Shown here piece by piece: positions 41,739 to 50,083 of a stretch of DNA of 64,000 nucleotides (positions are counted from its first letter, which is position 1; each line of letters begins with the position of its first letter). Source of the stretch: Acidovorax soli (lineage in GTDB: Bacteria; Pseudomonadota; Gammaproteobacteria; Burkholderiales; Burkholderiaceae_C); the NCBI RefSeq assembly GCF_014207955.1, contig NZ_JACHLK010000024.1, positions 1 to 64,000 on the forward strand. Reading direction: 5' to 3'. The notes beneath the pieces were generated by a model. It did not search any database, was not told the origin of the DNA, and was given only the letters and a program-made list of their open reading frames with translations. The translations under genes and the position numbers were made by a program.

Positions 41739-44700
41739 TCAGGCGCTGACCGTCTGCGGCTGCCCCAGCGACCTGAGGATGTCCCTCACCATCTGGGCGC
41801 GGTCTTTGGGGTCCTTGAGCTCGCGCTCGATGCGCAGCTTTTCGTTGCCTGCCAGCTTGATGTGCTTGTTCTTCTGGATCAGCTCGATGATGCGCATCGG
41901 GTCGATGGGCGGCTGGGGCTTGAAGGTGATGTTGATGACGCCCGGGGCGGCATCGACCTTCACCACGCCATAAGGCTGGCTCAGCACGCGCAGGCGGTGC
42001 ACGTCGATCAGGGTCTGGGCCTGGGGCGGCAGCTTGCCGAAGCGGTCCACGATCTCTTCGAGCAGGCCGTCGATCTGGTCGGGGTTCTTGGCCGTGGCCA
42101 GCTTCTTGTAGAACGACAGGCGCAGGTGCACGTCGCCGCAGTAGTCGTCGGGCAGCAGGGCGGGGGCGTGCAGGTTGATGTCGGTGGTGACCGACAGGGG
42201 CGAGAGCAGGTCCGGCTCCTTGCCGGCCTTGAGCGCCTTGACGGCCTCGCTCAGCATTTCGTTGTAGAGCTGGAAGCCCACCTCCAGCATGTTGCCGCTC
42301 TGGTTCTCGCCCAGCACCTCGCCGGCGCCGCGGATCTCCAGGTCGTGCATGGCCAGGTAGAAGCCGCTGCCCAGTTCTTCCATCTGCTGGATGGCGTCCA
42401 GGCGCTGGGCGGCCTGCTTGGTCAGGCCCTCGGTATCGGGCACCATGAGGTAGGCATACGCCTGGTGGTGGCTGCGGCCCACGCGGCCGCGCAACTGGTG
42501 CAGCTGCGCCAGGCCGAACTTGTCGGCGCGGCTCATGATGATGGTGTTGGCCGTGGGCACGTCGATGCCGGTCTCGATGATGGTCGAGCACAAGAGGATG
42601 TTGAAGCGCTGGGCCACGAAGTCGCGCATCACGCGTTCGAGCTCGCGCTCGGGCATCTGGCCGTGGGCCACGGCGATGCGCGCCTCGGGCAGGATCTCTT
42701 CGAGCTTCTGGCGGCGGTTCTCGATGGTCTCCACCTCGTTGTGCAGGAAGTAGACCTGCCCGCCGCGCTTGAGTTCACGCAGCACCGCTTCGCGGATCAC
42801 GCCCGTGCCCTCGTTGCGCACAAAGGTCTTGATCGCCAGGCGCCGCTGCGGTGCGGTGGCGATGACCGACAGGTCGCGCAGGCCTTCGAGCGCCATGCCC
42901 AGCGTGCGCGGGATGGGCGTGGCTGTGAGGGTGAGCACGTCCACCTCGGCGCGCAGGGCCTTCATCTGCTCCTTGTGGCGCACGCCGAAGCGGTGCTCCT
43001 CGTCGATGATGAGCAGGCCCAGGTTGTGGAACTTGGTGGATTCGGAAAGCAGCTTGTGCGTGCCCACCACGATGTCCACCGTGCCGTCGCCGATGCCCTT
43101 GATGGCCGCGGTGATCTCCTTGCCCGAGCGAAAGCGCGAGACCTCGGCCACCTTCACGGGCCATTTGCTGAAGCGGTCCACCAGGGTCTGGTAGTGCTGC
43201 TCGGCCAGCAGCGTGGTGGGCGCGAGAAAGGCGACCTGCTTGCCGCCCGTGACGGCCACGAAGGCCGCGCGCAGGGCGACCTCGGTCTTGCCGAAGCCCA
43301 CGTCGCCGCAGACCAGGCGGTCCATGGGGCGGGGGCTGATCATGTCCTGGATCACCGCGTGGATGGCGGCGTTCTGGTCGGCCGTTTCGTCAAAGCCGAA
43401 GTCGTTGGCAAAGGTCTCGTAGTCCTGCGGGCTGTAGCGGAAGGCATGGCCTTCGCGCGCGGCGCGGCGGGCGTAGATGTTGAGCAGCTCGGCCGCGCTG
43501 TCGCGCACCTGCTCGGCGGCCTTGCGCTTGGCCTTTTCCCACTGGCCGCTGCCGAGCTTGTGCAGCGGCGCCTCGTCGGCGCTCACGCCGGTGTAGCGGC
43601 TGATCAGCTGCAGCTGGCTCACGGGCACATACAGCACGGCCTTGTCGGCGTATTCCAGGTGCAAGAACTCCTGCATGGCGGGCGTGCCGTCGGGGTTCTT
43701 GTTGCCCACGTCCATGTTGACCAGGCCGCGGTAGCGGCCGATGCCATGCGCGCTGTGCACCACCGGGTCGCCCACGTTGAGTTCGGCCAGGTCCTTGATC
43801 AGCGCCTCGACATCGCTCACCTGCTCCTGCTTCTTGCGCCGGCGCGTGGTGGGGCCGGCGGCAAACAGCTCGGTCTCGGTGACGAAGTCAATGCCGTCCT
43901 CGATCCAGCTGAAGCCCACGGTGAGGCCGGCGGTGGCAATGCCCACCTTTTCGTCGGCCGTGCCCTGGAACTCGGCCAGCGAGTCGAAGGCCGGCGGGTT
44001 CACCCCGCTGGCGCGCAGAAAGTCGAGCAGGCTCTCGCGCCGGCCATCGCTCTCAGCCAGCAGCAGCACGCGGTGCTGGGTGTTGCGGATGTGGGCGTGC
44101 AGGCGGGCCAGCGGGTCCTCGGCACCGCGCACCACCGACAGGTCGCCGAGCTTGTGGAAATGGGGGTTGTCGTCCACGTCCTCCACGCCGGGGCGGATGG
44201 ACAGCTGGGCATGCTCCTTGGCGCGCGTGTAGAACTGGTCGGCCGAGAGGAACAGCGACTCGGGCGGCAGGGCCGGGCGTTCGGGGTCGCCCTGCACCAG
44301 GCGGAAACGGTCCTTCGTGTCCTGCCAGAAGCGCTGGAAGGCGGGCTCCAGGTCGCCGTGCAGCACCACGGTGGCCTCGCCGCCCAGGTAGTCGAACACG
44401 GTGGCCGTGTCGTCGAAGAACAGCGGCAGGTAGTACTCGATGCCGGCGGTGGCCACGCCGTTGCCCATGTCCTTGTAGATGCGGCTCTTGGTGGGGTCGC
44501 CCTCGAGCATCTCGCGCCAGCGGCTGCGGAACTTGGCGCGCGCCTCGTCGTCCATGGGGAACTCGCGGCCGGGCAAGAGGCGCACCTCGGGCACGGGGTA
44601 CAGGCTGCGCTGGCTGTCGGGGTCGAAAGTGCGGATGCTGTCGATCTCGTTGTCGAACAGGTCCACGCGGTAGGGCACCAGCGAGCCCATGGGGAACAGG

Positions 44701-45218
44701 TCGATCAGCCCGCCGCGCACCGCGTACTCGCCCGGGCTCACCACCTGCGAGACATGGCTGTAGCCAGCCAGCGTGAGCTGGGCCTTGAACTTCGCCTCGT
44801 CAAGCTTTTGCTTGACCTTGAAGTGGAAGGTATAGCCTGCCAGAAACGATGGCGGCGCCAGCCGGTACAGCGCCGTGGTGGCGGGCACCAGCACCACGTC
44901 GGCGCCGGTGTCCTTGTCCTTCTGGCTGATGCGCCACAGCGTGGCCAGGCGCTCGCTGATCAGGTCCTGGTGTGGGGAGAAGGTGTCGTAGGGCAGCGTC
45001 TCCCAGTCGGGGAACAGCGCGCAGCGCAGGTTGGGCGCAAAGAACGCCATCTCCTCGATGAGGCGCTGCGCATCGGTGGCGTCGGCCGTGACGATGGCGG
45101 TGGTGCGGCCTGCCGCCTTGTCACGCTCGGCCAGGCGGGCCAGCAGCAGCGAATCGGCGCTGCCCACGGGGCGGGGCAGGGTGAAGCGTTTTCCAGGGGA
45201 GAGTTTGGGCAGTTCCAT
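41739..45218 (-). CDS. mfd: Transcription-repair coupling factor
   Basis: 1159 aa from the ATG at 45218; E. coli Mfd is 1148. N-terminal UvrB-homology region (ALFPDWETLPYD), RNA-polymerase-interacting domain (NVGDPVVHSAHGIGRY), SF2 translocase with Walker A GDVGFGKTEVA (about 638) and DEEH box IDEEHRFG (about 737), motif VI QLRGRVGRSHHQAYAYL, and C-terminal TRCF domain (YCGDVHLRLSFYKKL). It removes stalled RNA polymerase and recruits UvrA. Divergent from the DUF4253 gene. Confidence 0.97.
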   Translation of the reverse strand: MELPKLSPGKRFTLPRPVGSADSLLLARLAERDKAAGRTTAIVTADATDAQRLIEEMAFFAPNLRCALFPDWETLPYDTFSPHQDLISERLATLWRISQKDKDTGADVVLVPATTALYRLAPPSFLAGYTFHFKVKQKLDEAKFKAQLTLAGYSHVSQVVSPGEYAVRGGLIDLFPMGSLVPYRVDLFDNEIDSIRTFDPDSQRSLYPVPEVRLLPGREFPMDDEARAKFRSRWREMLEGDPTKSRIYKDMGNGVATAGIEYYLPLFFDDTATVFDYLGGEATVVLHGDLEPAFQRFWQDTKDRFRLVQGDPERPALPPESLFLSADQFYTRAKEHAQLSIRPGVEDVDDNPHFHKLGDLSVVRGAEDPLARLHAHIRNTQHRVLLLAESDGRRESLLDFLRASGVNPPAFDSLAEFQGTADEKVGIATAGLTVGFSWIEDGIDFVTETELFAAGPTTRRRKKQEQVSDVEALIKDLAELNVGDPVVHSAHGIGRYRGLVNMDVGNKNPDGTPAMQEFLHLEYADKAVLYVPVSQLQLISRYTGVSADEAPLHKLGSGQWEKAKRKAAEQVRDSAAELLNIYARRAAREGHAFRYSPQDYETFANDFGFDETADQNAAIHAVIQDMISPRPMDRLVCGDVGFGKTEVALRAAFVAVTGGKQVAFLAPTTLLAEQHYQTLVDRFSKWPVKVAEVSRFRSGKEITAAIKGIGDGTVDIVVGTHKLLSESTKFHNLGLLIIDEEHRFGVRHKEQMKALRAEVDVLTLTATPIPRTLGMALEGLRDLSVIATAPQRRLAIKTFVRNEGTGVIREAVLRELKRGGQVYFLHNEVETIENRRQKLEEILPEARIAVAHGQMPERELERVMRDFVAQRFNILLCSTIIETGIDVPTANTIIMSRADKFGLAQLHQLRGRVGRSHHQAYAYLMVPDTEGLTKQAAQRLDAIQQMEELGSGFYLAMHDLEIRGAGEVLGENQSGNMLEVGFQLYNEMLSEAVKALKAGKEPDLLSPLSVTTDINLHAPALLPDDYCGDVHLRLSFYKKLATAKNPDQIDGLLEEIVDRFGKLPPQAQTLIDVHRLRVLSQPYGVVKVDAAPGVINITFKPQPPIDPMRIIELIQKNKHIKLAGNEKLRIERELKDPKDRAQMVRDILRSLGQPQTVSA

Positions 45219-45385
45219 GCGGACGGAGTCGGTCGTCGGGGCCACCGCATCCCCAGGGGCGCGAGGCGCGCACGGGCTGGATGGGGGCAACAGGGCATTT
45301 TAGGTCGTGCAGGCCAAGTCTGCTGGGGCGTACAGGCTGTGACAAGTTGCCGCCGTACACTCGCGCGCCAACAGGAGGAATCGCC

Positions 45386-47311
45386 TTGACCCCGCTGACC
45401 ACCCGACATGTGCACGCCCCGCGCCTGGACAGCGCCCTGGACGAACTGCTGGCCAACGCGCGGCTGGCTGCCGTGGCGGGCCACGCGGGCGAGGCCCTGG
45501 CCGCGCTGCGCCTGTTGCTGCAGCCGCAAGGGGCATGGCGCCTGCCGGCGCACGGTGCGCTGGTCACGCAGGTGCAGCGCCTGCTGTCCCTGGTGGCCCT
45601 GCTCGCCGGGCAGGGCTGCCCTGCGGTGGGCGAGCAGCAGGCGATGGATGCCGCGCCACTGTCCGACTGGGCCGGGGAGCAGACCGGGCAATTGCTGCAG
45701 TCCCTGGCCCTGCCGGGCCGCTTGCAACTGGCGCCTGCGGGCGAGGGCTGGTCGCCCGGCTTCCTCGCCACCCTGGTGGAGCGCCAGGGCGCGTCCGGGG
45801 ACCCGCGGCCGCATGTGGCCTTTGGGGCCTTCTGCATGGATGCGGAACTGGTGCTCAAGGCGCGCATTGCCCGGCAGCGGGGTGCCTCCCAGGCCCTGGG
45901 CGAGGAGGTGCCCACGGCCGAGGACCTGATCGCTCTGGGCCTGCCCGAGGGGGAGGTGGCCGCCATGCTGGCGCAGCTGCAGTCGGCTGGCCAGATCGAG
46001 GTGGCGCCTGCGGCCGAGGCCACGGACACCCTGGACATTGCGCGTGCCATGGCCGCCTACCTGCAGGCTACTGGCTTCGCCGGTGGTTACCTGGTGCACA
46101 ACATCTGGCAGGCCGCCTGGCTGCTGCTGGCGCACGAGGGGCGTGACGGCGATGCCACCGAAGTGGCCGCCGCCTGGTTGGCCCACGATGCGCCGGCTGC
46201 CGCCAGCGGGCTGCTCGACCTGGCGGTGGTGCCTGCCGCCACGCGCCTGCTGCGCGCGGGCCGCCTGGCACAGGCTGTGGGCGTGGATGAAATGGCCGCG
46301 GCCGACTGGCTGGCCGCCCTGGGCACGCGCACCGTGCCCGGGCCTGTGGAGCCCGCACCCCCCGCAGAGGTCGCAGGCACCCCTACCGAGTCGCGCGAAG
46401 CCTGGCTGGCCCGCCTGCAGGGCACGCCCCTGGCGGGGCTGGACTGGCTGGTGCTGCCCGTGCCCGGCCACGCCGGCACGGACAGCGGCGAGATCGCCTG
46501 GGCGGCCCAGGTGCCGGTGCCGGAACGCCAGGCCCTGTGGCAGGCGGCGCGCGCGTTGGTCGACCAGGGCAGTGGCCGCTGGCCTGTGGTGACCACGCTG
46601 TGGACCGGGAGCACCGAGGCTCCGGATGCGCAGGCGCTGGCCGAAGACCTGTTCATGCGCTTCCCCTACGAGCAGGGGGCGGCGCGCGATGACGTGTCGC
46701 CGCGCTCCTTTGTCTCGACCGCGCGCGCCTTTGACCCCGAAGACCTGCTGGCCGAGTTGGTGGAAGGCTCGTATCCCCTGGATGAAGAGGACCAGTTGGA
46801 CGCCTGGCGCAGCGAGCTGGAGGCAGCCGGTATCTCCGCCGATGACGCCGGTTTCGAAGCCGCCTGGGCCGAGTGCGCAGGCGACCGCCTGCGCTTTGAG
46901 CGCTGGCTGGCCGCGCTCGAAGCCGCCCAGGGCGTGGCCGACCCCGGGCGCGGCCGGCAGGAGCGCTTCGACCCCGACAACGCCTGGCTGGTGCTGCTGC
47001 CCACGCCCCACAGCGAAGAAGCGCTGGCCTACCTGCACTGGTACGGCATGGAGCGCGGCCCCGCCGACGGCTTCATCGCGCTGTTGCGCCGCTGGCGCGA
47101 GCAGCATGGCGCCGAGCTGTGGGCGCACTACGGCACCATGCTCGAATTCGCGGTGCGCCGCCCGCCCGGGGATTTCGATACGGCCCTGGTGTTGGCGCGC
47201 GAACAGGACCTGGCGGCGCCATGCACCCTGTCCCTGCCTGGCATTGCGCTGCGCCACCATGCGTTGGGGTTGGTGGGCCATGGAACCTGGTTCCTGCACG
47301 AGCGGCCTTGA
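45386..47311 (+). CDS. DUF4253-containing protein
   Basis: 641 aa from a TTG at 45386, supported by AGGAGG at 45373-45378 with 7-base spacing; there is no nearer ATG. The last 100 or so residues (NAWLVLLPTPHSEEALAYLHWYG ..., AELWAHYGTMLEFAV, PPGDFDTALVLAREQD) look like DUF4253. The 500-residue N-terminal part is Ala/Leu-rich with helical repeats and is not recognised. No signal peptide or membrane helix. It stands between mfd and ispDF, which normally are close neighbours in related genomes. Confidence 0.8.
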   Translation: MTPLTTRHVHAPRLDSALDELLANARLAAVAGHAGEALAALRLLLQPQGAWRLPAHGALVTQVQRLLSLVALLAGQGCPAVGEQQAMDAAPLSDWAGEQTGQLLQSLALPGRLQLAPAGEGWSPGFLATLVERQGASGDPRPHVAFGAFCMDAELVLKARIARQRGASQALGEEVPTAEDLIALGLPEGEVAAMLAQLQSAGQIEVAPAAEATDTLDIARAMAAYLQATGFAGGYLVHNIWQAAWLLLAHEGRDGDATEVAAAWLAHDAPAAASGLLDLAVVPAATRLLRAGRLAQAVGVDEMAAADWLAALGTRTVPGPVEPAPPAEVAGTPTESREAWLARLQGTPLAGLDWLVLPVPGHAGTDSGEIAWAAQVPVPERQALWQAARALVDQGSGRWPVVTTLWTGSTEAPDAQALAEDLFMRFPYEQGAARDDVSPRSFVSTARAFDPEDLLAELVEGSYPLDEEDQLDAWRSELEAAGISADDAGFEAAWAECAGDRLRFERWLAALEAAQGVADPGRGRQERFDPDNAWLVLLPTPHSEEALAYLHWYGMERGPADGFIALLRRWREQHGAELWAHYGTMLEFAVRRPPGDFDTALVLAREQDLAAPCTLSLPGIALRHHALGLVGHGTWFLHERP

Positions 47312-47356
47312 GGATTGGCGGTAGCGAGGGGCAAAGCCTCCTAAAATGTCAGCCTC

Positions 47357-48265
47357 ATGACCATCGACCCGCTGCTGCAACCCTCGCTCGCCGCCCCGCA
47401 TGCCCCCACTGCAGGGCGCTTCTGGGCGCTGGTGCCGTGCGCGGGCACGGGGTCGCGCGCGGTGGCGCCGCCACCTGCGGCGGCACCGGCGGGCTCCACC
47501 ATCTCGGCCTTCGGTGCGTTGGCCGGGGCGGCGGGCGAGCCGCTGCCATCAACGCCGCAGCTGCCCAAGCAGTACCACCTGGTGGCAGGCCACCCCATGG
47601 TCATGCACACGCTGGCCGCCTTTGCGGGTGTGGCCCGGCTGGCGGGCACGCTGGTGGCCGTGGCGCCGGGTGACCGCTACCTGGACCAGCACCCGCACCC
47701 CTCTTACTTCGTGGTGGACTGTGGTGGCCCCACACGCGCCGCCACGGTGCAGGGCGGCCTCCAGGCTCTGCAGGCGCGCGGCGCCCAGCGCGATGACTGG
47801 GTGCTGGTGCACGACGCGGCGCGCTGCCTGGTCACGGCCGAGCAGATCGACCGGCTCATCGACGCCTGTGCCAACGATTCGGTGGGCGGCCTGCTCGCGC
47901 ACCAACTGGCCGACACGCTCAAGACATCGCTCGACGGGCCGGGCGGCGTGCGTGTGGCCTCCACCGTGGACCGCAGCAACAAGTGGCTGGCGCAGACGCC
48001 GCAGATGTTCCGCATCGGCCCGCTGCTCGATGCGCTGGCCCGCGTGGGCACCAATGTGACCGATGAGGCCAGCGCCATGGAGGCCATGGGCCTGCACCCG
48101 CGCCTGGTGCCCGGCGGCGCGCAGAACTTCAAGGTGACCTACCCCGACGACTTCGCACTGGCCGAGGCCGTGCTGGCCCAGCGCGGCTATGGCACCACGC
48201 TGGCGCGCTTTGGCGGCGAGCGCGGGCTGGGCGCCAGCGAGACCGGGCGCAAGACCATTTTTTAA
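47357..48265 (+). CDS. ispD: 2-C-methyl-D-erythritol 4-phosphate cytidylyltransferase
   Basis: 302 aa, against about 230 in most bacteria. The CTP loop is interrupted: CAGTGSR (28-34) is separated from LPKQYHLV (69-76) by about 35 mostly Ala/Pro/Gly residues, whereas family members normally have only a few there. Other motifs are normal: VLVHDAARCLV, GLLAHQLADTLK, RSNKWLAQTPQMFR. It makes CDP-methylerythritol in the MEP isoprenoid pathway. Followed by ispF 32 bp downstream, the usual pair. Confidence 0.95.
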   Translation: MTIDPLLQPSLAAPHAPTAGRFWALVPCAGTGSRAVAPPPAAAPAGSTISAFGALAGAAGEPLPSTPQLPKQYHLVAGHPMVMHTLAAFAGVARLAGTLVAVAPGDRYLDQHPHPSYFVVDCGGPTRAATVQGGLQALQARGAQRDDWVLVHDAARCLVTAEQIDRLIDACANDSVGGLLAHQLADTLKTSLDGPGGVRVASTVDRSNKWLAQTPQMFRIGPLLDALARVGTNVTDEASAMEAMGLHPRLVPGGAQNFKVTYPDDFALAEAVLAQRGYGTTLARFGGERGLGASETGRKTIF

Positions 48266-48297
48266 TCCGCCCCGCAGGGGCGAGACCAAAGGAACAC

Positions 48298-48777
48298 ATG
48301 AATTTCAGGATTGGTGAAGGCTGGGACACGCACGCTTTGGTGCCCGGGCGCGCACTGGTGATTGGCGGCGTGACCATTCCCCACACCATGGGACTGCTCG
48401 GCCACTCCGATGCCGACGTGCTGCTGCACGCCATCACCGACGCCATCCTGGGTGCGGCGGGCCTGGGCGACATCGGCCGGCATTTTCCGGACACCGACGC
48501 CCAGTTCCGCGGGGCCGATTCGGCCGTGCTGCTGGCCGAGGCCGCGCGTCGCGTGCGCGCCGCGGGTTACGCCATCGGCAATGTCGACAGCACCGTGGTG
48601 GCCCAGGCCCCGCGCCTGGCCGCACACATCCCGGGCATGCGCGAATGCATCGCCAAGGCGTTGCAGGTGGAGCCCGACCAGGTCAACGTGAAGGCCAAGA
48701 CGGCCGAGCGCCTGGGGCCCGTGGGCCAGGGCCTGGCGATGGAGGCGCGGGCGGCCGCGCTGATCTACAAGGCCTGA
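48298..48777 (+). CDS. ispF: 2-C-methyl-D-erythritol 2,4-cyclodiphosphate synthase
   Basis: 159 aa, normal length. Metal ligands are visible in GEGWDTHAL (Asp10, His12) and LLGHSDADVLLHAI (His44). The C-terminal NVKAKTAERLGPVGQG is the family signature. It forms the cyclodiphosphate of the MEP pathway. Co-transcribed with ispD; AAAGGAA precedes the ATG. Confidence 0.97.
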   Translation: MNFRIGEGWDTHALVPGRALVIGGVTIPHTMGLLGHSDADVLLHAITDAILGAAGLGDIGRHFPDTDAQFRGADSAVLLAEAARRVRAAGYAIGNVDSTVVAQAPRLAAHIPGMRECIAKALQVEPDQVNVKAKTAERLGPVGQGLAMEARAAALIYKA

Positions 48778-48784
48778 ACACCCA

Positions 48785-49189
48785 TCACTTGCACTGTGCG
48801 CGGGCTTCGGCCTCGGTGCGCACTTCGATGCCCTTGCAGAAGTAGTGGGGCGTTACGCACTGCAGGTACTTGCGGCCCACGTCCTTGGCCACTGCCGTGG
48901 TGCGGATGAGTTGGGGGGCCGAACCGGACTGCTGGGCCGCGCAGGTGTCTGAGCGTTCTTTCACCAGGCTCGCGCATTGCGCGCGCGTGATGTTGTGGCG
49001 TGAAGGCGCGTCGTCGCACTGCTGCAGCGCCACCTCACGCCACAGGTCGAAGTGCTGCTGCTTGGGAATCGGATTCGCCTCGACTGCCTTGAGGCTGTAT
49101 CCGGGCTGGGCCTGCAGCGCGAAGGGGGCAAGGTACAGCACGCATCCAAGAAGGGCGCAGGCGAGGGTGGGGGATTGAATCCGTTGCAT
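48785..49189 (-). CDS. Small secreted cysteine-rich hypothetical protein
   Basis: 134 aa. Signal peptide at about 1-28 (ACALLGCVLYLAPFALQAQ). The mature part has six cysteines, suggesting disulfides, and a charged, Gln-rich middle (NPIPKQQHFDLWREVALQQCDDAP). Convergent with ispF, 7 bp apart. No family recognised. Confidence 0.65.
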   Translation of the reverse strand: MQRIQSPTLACALLGCVLYLAPFALQAQPGYSLKAVEANPIPKQQHFDLWREVALQQCDDAPSRHNITRAQCASLVKERSDTCAAQQSGSAPQLIRTTAVAKDVGRKYLQCVTPHYFCKGIEVRTEAEARAQCK

Positions 49190-49274
49190 ATGGTGGCAGG
49201 GCTGCGGGTAGGTGGTGGTGGGTCTCGGCAACGCCGGTGCGGGCGCGCAGTTTGCCATGGGCCCACGGGGACGC

Positions 49275-49294
49275 CATCCCCCGATCGGGGGATG
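49275..49294. repeat. Perfect 20-bp palindrome
   Basis: CATCCCCCGA followed by its exact complement TCGGGGGATG, with no loop. It lies 15 bp past the stop of the leftward PNPOx-like gene, in the 119-bp gap before the secreted hypothetical. It could act as terminator stem or protein site. No U-run follows. Confidence 0.6.
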
Positions 49295-49308
49295 CACCGG
49301 CCCTGCCG

Positions 49309-49974
49309 TCAAGCGGCGCGTGCGGTGTCGGCCCAGGCCTGCACGTAGCCCGGCGTGGCCGCGGTGTTCAGCGGGTCCACCACGGGCGCGCCGCGCACCT
49401 GCACCAGCGGCAGCACGCCGGCCCACACCGGGTGCTGCATGTCTTCTTCATCGTCCACCGGCGGGCCGCTGCGCACCTTGCAGGCGGCTTCATCGAGCGC
49501 GATGCGCATCACCGTGGTGGCCGCGAATTCCTTGTCGTTGCCCGCGCGGATCTCGGCCTGGCGGCCCACGGCCAGGTGGTCCATGAGAGCCGCCAGCGAG
49601 GCGTGCTTGTCGGCCACGGGCTCGAAGCGGCCGTACACCATGGCCGAGCGGTAGTTCATCGAGTGGTTGAAGGCCGAGCGCGCCAGCACCAGGCCGTCGA
49701 GGTGGGTGATGGTCACGCAGGCGTCGATGCCCTTGCCCAGCCACTTGATCAGGCGCCCGCCGTTGGAGCCGTGGATGTACAGGTGCTCGCCCTCGCGCCA
49801 GCAGGCCGTGGGGATGCAGTGCGTGCCCTTGTCGTCGGCAAAGGCCACATGGCACAGGTAGGCCGCGTCGATGATGGCGTGCAGCGTGGCGCGGTCGTAG
49901 CGGGCGTTTTCGGCCACGCGGCGCACGCGCGTGCGGTCGGTCGGGGGCAGGGCGGTGGCAGGGGTGTCGTTCAC
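49309..49974 (-). CDS. Pyridoxamine 5'-phosphate oxidase-like flavin/nucleotide-binding protein
   Basis: 221 aa. The split-barrel motifs HVAFADDKGTHCIPTACWREGEHLYIHG and VTITHLDGLVLARSAFNHSMNYRSAMVYGRFE place it in the PNPOx-like group related to NimA, shown here by key residues around 42-120. Members bind FMN, haem or PLP. Divergent from a MocR-type regulator that carries a PLP aminotransferase domain, so a link to vitamin B6 is possible. Confidence 0.85.
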   Translation of the reverse strand: MNDTPATALPPTDRTRVRRVAENARYDRATLHAIIDAAYLCHVAFADDKGTHCIPTACWREGEHLYIHGSNGGRLIKWLGKGIDACVTITHLDGLVLARSAFNHSMNYRSAMVYGRFEPVADKHASLAALMDHLAVGRQAEIRAGNDKEFAATTVMRIALDEAACKVRSGPPVDDEEDMQHPVWAGVLPLVQVRGAPVVDPLNTAATPGYVQAWADTARAA

Positions 49975-50083
49975 GGGTCGTGGTTCCGGTAGAGAAGTTG
50001 CTGAGGGAGCGGAATGTAGGACCTGCGTGGTGCCAGAATAAGACCCACGATACGACTATTTTTTAGGGCCACAGAAAACGGCG

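Noticed and set aside
41643..45389. A 1248-codon open frame on the plus strand opposite mfd
   Set aside because: Antisense of a complete Mfd with all helicase motifs; composition is His/Gln/Val-rich with no domain.
44960..47401. An 813-codon open frame on the minus strand opposite the DUF4253 gene
   Set aside because: It runs into mfd in a different frame and lacks motifs; the plus-strand gene has a strong Shine-Dalgarno.
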